Assembly: GCF_022984075.1 (NCBI RefSeq)
Contig: NZ_JALAAD010000002.1
Location: 1 to 64,000, forward strand
Source of the DNA: Synechococcus sp. C9
GTDB taxonomy: Bacteria; Cyanobacteriota; Cyanobacteriia; Gloeomargaritales; Gloeomargaritaceae
Length of the DNA stretch: 64,000 nt
Reading direction: 5' to 3'
The position numbers and the translations under genes were made by a program. Positions 61,601 to 64,000 of this stretch are shown here, piece by piece; the first letter of the stretch is position 1, and every line of letters starts with the position of its first letter. Below the pieces are notes generated by a model. That model did not search any database. It was given only the letters and a program-made list of their open reading frames with translations, and was not told the DNA's origin.

Positions 61601-62566
61601 ATCTTTGGACTCATTAGGTTCGGTTTGCTCATTGACTAAAAAGATGGTGACGATCCAATCCCCATCTGCCAGTGGGCGCATCCGGGTTCGCAAAACAACG
61701 GCAGGGGCTTGATCTGGCGCAGGGGGGGTAGCCGTATCTCCCTCGACCAGGGGTTGAACGATGGTGCCGCTGATGGGATAACGCTTCCAGACGGTTTTGG
61801 GATTGCCCTTGTCGGTGAGGAATTGCTCGCTGGTTTGCCGCTCGTACCGCCCCCAGGAAGCAGTGATGCAGAGGGCTTTAGCTCGTTTATCCACACAGAA
61901 GGTCATCCCCAGTGAGGACGGGAAGATGCTACTGGTGGACACAAGGGCATCGGTAGCACCCTCTTCGGGGTTTTCCTTGTCGGCGATGGCAATGTCATCA
62001 AGCTGTTCCGGCTCCCCATCCCCAGTCTGGTTACGTTTTTGGGGGGCGATCACCCCAAGGAGGTACCGTTCGGTCATCCGCGCCTCGTTCACTTCCTCTT
62101 CTTCACCACCGGCGGGACCATACAGGTCTTTGATGATGGCAGATTCTAGCTCGGCTCTCAGTTCACTCGGGGTGGGGGGGTTGAGGATTTTTGAAGGTAG
62201 CTGATCTGGCATCGGTGCCGGTTCAAAATGTTCGTCTAGGGTATCATCTGTTTCTATTTCTTCTATTTCTTCACTCGGTTCGGGAATGTTAAGGTCTTGA
62301 ATGAGTGGGTCGGATGGCAATGGCTCGCTGTGTCTTTGGTAGTATTGGGCGATGGCATTAATAATGTATTCGGCGGGGGGATGTTCCTCAATTCCTAAAC
62401 AGGAATCATCGGGGCGAATACCGTTAAGCAGTTGGGCAAGGGCATGGTCGGGAGCGGAGATCACTGACCCCCAATCCAAACGGGCAGACCCGGACAGGAG
62501 TTTTTGGTTTACCTCATTGAGGTCAAGGTCGCCGGGGAGAATGGGTGGGAGTTTGATCCGTTCCAT
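58679..62566 (-). CDS. drmA: DrmA-like DISARM helicase
   Basis: The 1295-residue protein has an acidic N-terminal ~540-residue region, then SF2 helicase motifs: Walker A LLWFPTGGGKTEAYLG (about residue 585), the DExH box LIIQDELHLISGPLG, motif III ASTATIRQAE, and the C-terminal motifs LLATNMISVGVDVRRLGV and AEYIQATSRVGRSHPGL. Two Cys pairs (CPWCGAKIHPGC) suggest a zinc ribbon. It is the first gene of a drmA-drmB-drmC operon. No methyltransferase, drmD or drmE gene adjoins it in the window. Confidence 0.88.
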   Translation of the reverse strand: MERIKLPPILPGDLDLNEVNQKLLSGSARLDWGSVISAPDHALAQLLNGIRPDDSCLGIEEHPPAEYIINAIAQYYQRHSEPLPSDPLIQDLNIPEPSEEIEEIETDDTLDEHFEPAPMPDQLPSKILNPPTPSELRAELESAIIKDLYGPAGGEEEEVNEARMTERYLLGVIAPQKRNQTGDGEPEQLDDIAIADKENPEEGATDALVSTSSIFPSSLGMTFCVDKRAKALCITASWGRYERQTSEQFLTDKGNPKTVWKRYPISGTIVQPLVEGDTATPPAPDQAPAVVLRTRMRPLADGDWIVTIFLVNEQTEPNESKDTAWLFQPEISVSSADANVADIFQKKPLDDRASVLDPVIRDENRAMAMLYRHHVEFAVGHGVGVHAEVAPGNPCRAVRLSTRVVPTYEVPATKPPTVREIPGLAGLVLDMKHLSEIASPTDLRTVLQPLAAAYDTWITQQESRLSDPDEGLSPYQDVAQKALDRCRHTLRRIQEGITTLENNIHAFRAFRFMNRAMYLQRIHTLYAEQRRRGENVSLNDLDRPENRSWYPFQLAFILLNVPSITDVHHPDRSHPTEAVADLLWFPTGGGKTEAYLGLTAYTIGLRRLQGRVAGRDGEHGVAVLMRYTLRLLTLQQFQRATALICACEVIRREDEAQWGQEPFRIGLWVGQKNTPNKTADSDEAIKQHRESRPRGRGTPHQLTNCPWCGAKIHPGCHIQVELFERGRGRTFIKCGDDLGKCPFSKGEGLPVIVVDEEIYRRLPTLVIATVDKFAQMPWKGEVQMVFGQVNGYCERHGFRSPDIEDSDRHNRVGNFPAAKTIPHPKLRPPDLIIQDELHLISGPLGTLVGLYETAVDYLCTWDVDGQPVRPKVIASTATIRQAEAQVNNLFVRKLAVFPPQGLDIRDNFFSRQRDNDPTSARYSPGRRYVGICAPGRRLKATMIRVYLAVLSAAQMLYNKYGIAADPWMTLVGYFNSVRELGGTRRLVEDDIRTRLTKMHQRGLANRRLQATDVDELTARKDSTEIPGILDRLETPFDPELLQRNQARRKAGQRLEQPDPLDVLLATNMISVGVDVRRLGVMVVCGQPKNTAEYIQATSRVGRSHPGLVLTVYNWARPRDLSHYERFAHYHATFYQNVEALSVTPFSSGALYRGLSAILVALVRLASEELNGNEQAGAIERNHPYVRAAVDAIVRRAELVGNAQTAQRLRSELEGKIDRWLACVQRVVGGAQLKYQVTARDGISVSLLTSAGRRDWEEFTCLNSLRNVEPTVNLVLTDQPPDDDFARIPQPYIAKP

Positions 62567-62618
62567 GCTGGGGAAATGGGGCTGGCGGCATCTTTAACTT
62601 AACGGTATGATAGCCAAC

Positions 62619-62819
62619 TTATCCTGGGTCTGCCTGGGGGGATATGTCCCGATGAGCAAATTTATCTTGCCGGGTGGTGACCGGAATGACGATGCGAAGG
62701 GGAATTGGGGCAAAGAGATCGGTACTAATGACCAGGACAGGACGGGTTTTCTGGATTTCTTGACCACGGGCGGGGTCGAGATTGACGAGCTAGATTTCGC
62801 CACGCTTAGGGTTCAACAC
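62619..62819 (-). pseudogene. MazF/PemK toxin with early stop
   Basis: From GTG 62819 the frame reads LNPKRGEI, then TAG where the family has Tyr, then LVNLDPARGQEIQKTRPVLV and TTRQDKFAHRDISPQ before ending PG-stop at about two thirds of normal length. Two lesions make it nonfunctional. It overlaps the antitoxin end. Confidence 0.75.
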
Positions 62820-63102
62820 CAGGAAACTCCCAGTCTTCGCTATCTAAGACAGCAAATTCGGTGAGGGCTGGATCGGTTTGGAAGTCTGTGGCAGTATCGG
62901 CGATAAAGGGAGCTAATGCCTGATGGCGTTGGGATAGGGGTAGTCTCGCTATCTGCTGGAGAGAGGGCTGAATGGGTCGTGGGGGTGACGGGGAGACTTT
63001 TTTTCGGAGAAATTCCACAAAGTCTAAAACTTCTTGCTGTTTTTCCGGGGGTAGTTGGCGCAGGTGGGTGAGGATGGCTTGTTCTAGGGATGTGGTTGTC
63101 AT
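62806..63102 (-). CDS. DUF2281-like antitoxin of the MazF-like pair
   Basis: The ATG at 63102 opens TTTSLEQAILTHLRQLPPEK then QQEVLDFVEFLRKK, the DUF2281 pattern. The tail (ALTEFAVLDSEDWEFPGVEP) is acidic as in MazF antitoxins. It overlaps the toxin start by 14 bases. Confidence 0.7.
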   Translation of the reverse strand: MTTTSLEQAILTHLRQLPPEKQQEVLDFVEFLRKKVSPSPPRPIQPSLQQIARLPLSQRHQALAPFIADTATDFQTDPALTEFAVLDSEDWEFPGVEP

Positions 63103-63144
63103 ATCAAGACTTTCGGTTGAATTTATGAAATTAATCAACCCAAG

Positions 63145-63199
63145 GCGATATTCTGGGGTATTGCTATTTATCCTAACTGGGGATGGGGCTGGTCAGGGG
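63145..63199 (+). repeat. 55-bp direct repeat, left copy
   Basis: GGGGTATTGCTATTTATCCT and the following GGGGATGGGGCTGGTCAGGG recur at 63946-64000 with two mismatches. The copies bracket the VapBC pair at 63268-63883. Confidence 0.8.
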
Positions 63200-63267
63200 G
63201 AGCGTTTTTCGAGCTTTCTTCTAGGGTGAGGTTTTTGGTTTGAGTTGACTTAATGAAATTGCTAAGG

Positions 63268-63651
63268 CTACCGAATTACTCGAATTTCTATTGCTAAGGA
63301 CAGCCTGCTCCACGTCTGATCACTGGTTATGACGGGCAAATTTAGGCTCATCCCTAAAGCAAGGCAAGCTCGGTCGCCGAGGGAAAGCCCTTGGGATTTG
63401 GTGAGTGGTCGTAACAGACCAGTGGTCAGTGCTTGTTGATCGTTAAAGGCAATGACTTCTAAATTTAAGTGTTTAAGAATTTGGTGAATGCTGGCTTCAG
63501 GGATACCTGCGTCTGCTAGTTTGGCAATTACTTCGGATAAATTCACAGCACTGATAACGGACTGGGGAATGAGGGGTGCAATCCCATCACTGCCTGCTTC
63601 CTGATTGAGTAAGACTAAGACGGCGGAGGCATCGAGAACCACCCTACTCAT
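63268..63651 (-). CDS. vapC: VapC-type PIN toxin
   Basis: The 127-residue protein has SRVVLDASAVLVLLNQEAGS, SAVNLSEVIAKLADAGIPEA, GLSLGDRACLALG and PVITSDQTWSRL, the four acidic motif regions of VapC RNases (Asp, Glu, Asp, Asp). Full length. It overlaps the antitoxin stop by eight bases. Confidence 0.85.
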   Translation of the reverse strand: MSRVVLDASAVLVLLNQEAGSDGIAPLIPQSVISAVNLSEVIAKLADAGIPEASIHQILKHLNLEVIAFNDQQALTTGLLRPLTKSQGLSLGDRACLALGMSLNLPVITSDQTWSRLSLAIEIRVIR

Positions 63652-63883
63652 GGCTGGCTTCCTGGCGGCGTTCTTGGATCAGTTCTTGGGAAAGGTTGCG
63701 ATTGGCTGAAATGTATTGTCTAACAATGGCTTGGGCACTTTCGACAGAACTTGGAGCGGACAGTAGGGGTTGCTCATCGATCACCAGGATCGCTTTGTAA
63801 GCTCCTGTGGGAATGTCGAGAGGGGGATTGATGGAAAGCTGCCCATCATTGGAAACTGTAACAATTACTTCTAAGCTTTTCAT
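63644..63883 (-). CDS. VapB-type antitoxin
   Basis: The 79-residue protein begins KSLEVIVTVSNDGQLSINPP and ends SQELIQERRQEASHE, as in cyanobacterial antitoxins preceding VapC. A relic of its gene (about 45 bases) lies at 37047-37091. Confidence 0.75.
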   Translation of the reverse strand: MKSLEVIVTVSNDGQLSINPPLDIPTGAYKAILVIDEQPLLSAPSSVESAQAIVRQYISANRNLSQELIQERRQEASHE

Positions 63884-63945
63884 GGTGGGGAACTTAATAG
63901 GTAGTTTTCCAAACCATTGCCCCTGGGTGGGGTCGGGATCGCCTT

Positions 63946-64000
63946 GCGGTATTCCGGGGTATTGCTATTTATCCTAACTGGGGATGGGGCTGGTCAGGGG
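63946..64000 (+). repeat. 55-bp direct repeat, right copy (reaches window edge)
   Basis: Matches 63145-63199 and may continue past the window. Confidence 0.8.

Noticed and set aside
59238-62204. Several long forward-strand frames opposite drmA
   Set aside because: drmA is a clear gene on the other strand with all helicase motifs; the forward frames have no recognisable product.

Overview
This window reads as a cyanobacterial accessory replicon or plasmid-derived island; I do not name a genus. The signs are a CyRepA1-type plasmid replication protein (41732-44842), two ParA loci, several Uma2 (DUF820) endonucleases, a Rpn/DUF2887 protein, CHAT proteins, IS200/IS605, IS4, IS5 and IS630 elements, and many toxin-antitoxin (TA) pairs. 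No rRNA, tRNA or core metabolic gene was seen.

Layout: 1-1851 holds the start of a type I-G cas3 and two unknown genes. 1852-9400 holds TA genes, a broken TPR-CHAT gene and a membrane nuclease-like gene. 9588-19000 is a heavily invaded zone with IS4, IS5 and IS630 elements, a 138-bp tandem array, duplicated MITEs, and TA cassettes bounded by four attC-like sites (an integron-like cluster without integrase). 19000-22400 holds broken genes and IS605 copy 1. 22400-25250 holds a TA pair, parA locus 1 and another TA pair. 25683-29417 is a large UvrD-like helicase. 30095-36853 is a protease island: subtilase, PrcB-like lipoprotein, CHAT fragment and a methylase tail. 37139-40383 is IS605 copy 2, split by a 1.6-kb insert. 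40672-44842 is the replication region. 45163-52640 holds Uma2 genes and TA remnants. 52673-53990 is parA locus 2. 54056-55720 holds a TA pair, a two-repeat CRISPR-like unit and a truncated kinase. 56006-62566 is a drmABC (DISARM core) operon. 62619-64000 holds two more TA pairs.

The most unusual signal is in the two partition loci. Each parA is followed by a gene for a small protein with a C-terminal ribbon-helix-helix-like domain and a low-complexity N-terminal half. That half is encoded by a strictly phased DNA repeat: 8 bp in locus 2 and 15 bp in locus 1. The same repeat, in the same phase, lies upstream of the matching parA. I infer that the centromere/operator array is written inside the coding sequence of its own binding protein. 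A third, orphan copy of the locus-2 array lies at 25193-25248.

Many genes are broken by short mobile repeats whose target duplications can be read directly: Tn7-like ends with 5-bp duplications and mariner/IS630-like ends with TA duplications. The defence content is a cas3, drmABC, an HsdS fragment, AbiEii-like proteins and a helicase, beside dense TA pairs. The whole resembles a plasmid defence and stabilisation island undergoing decay.
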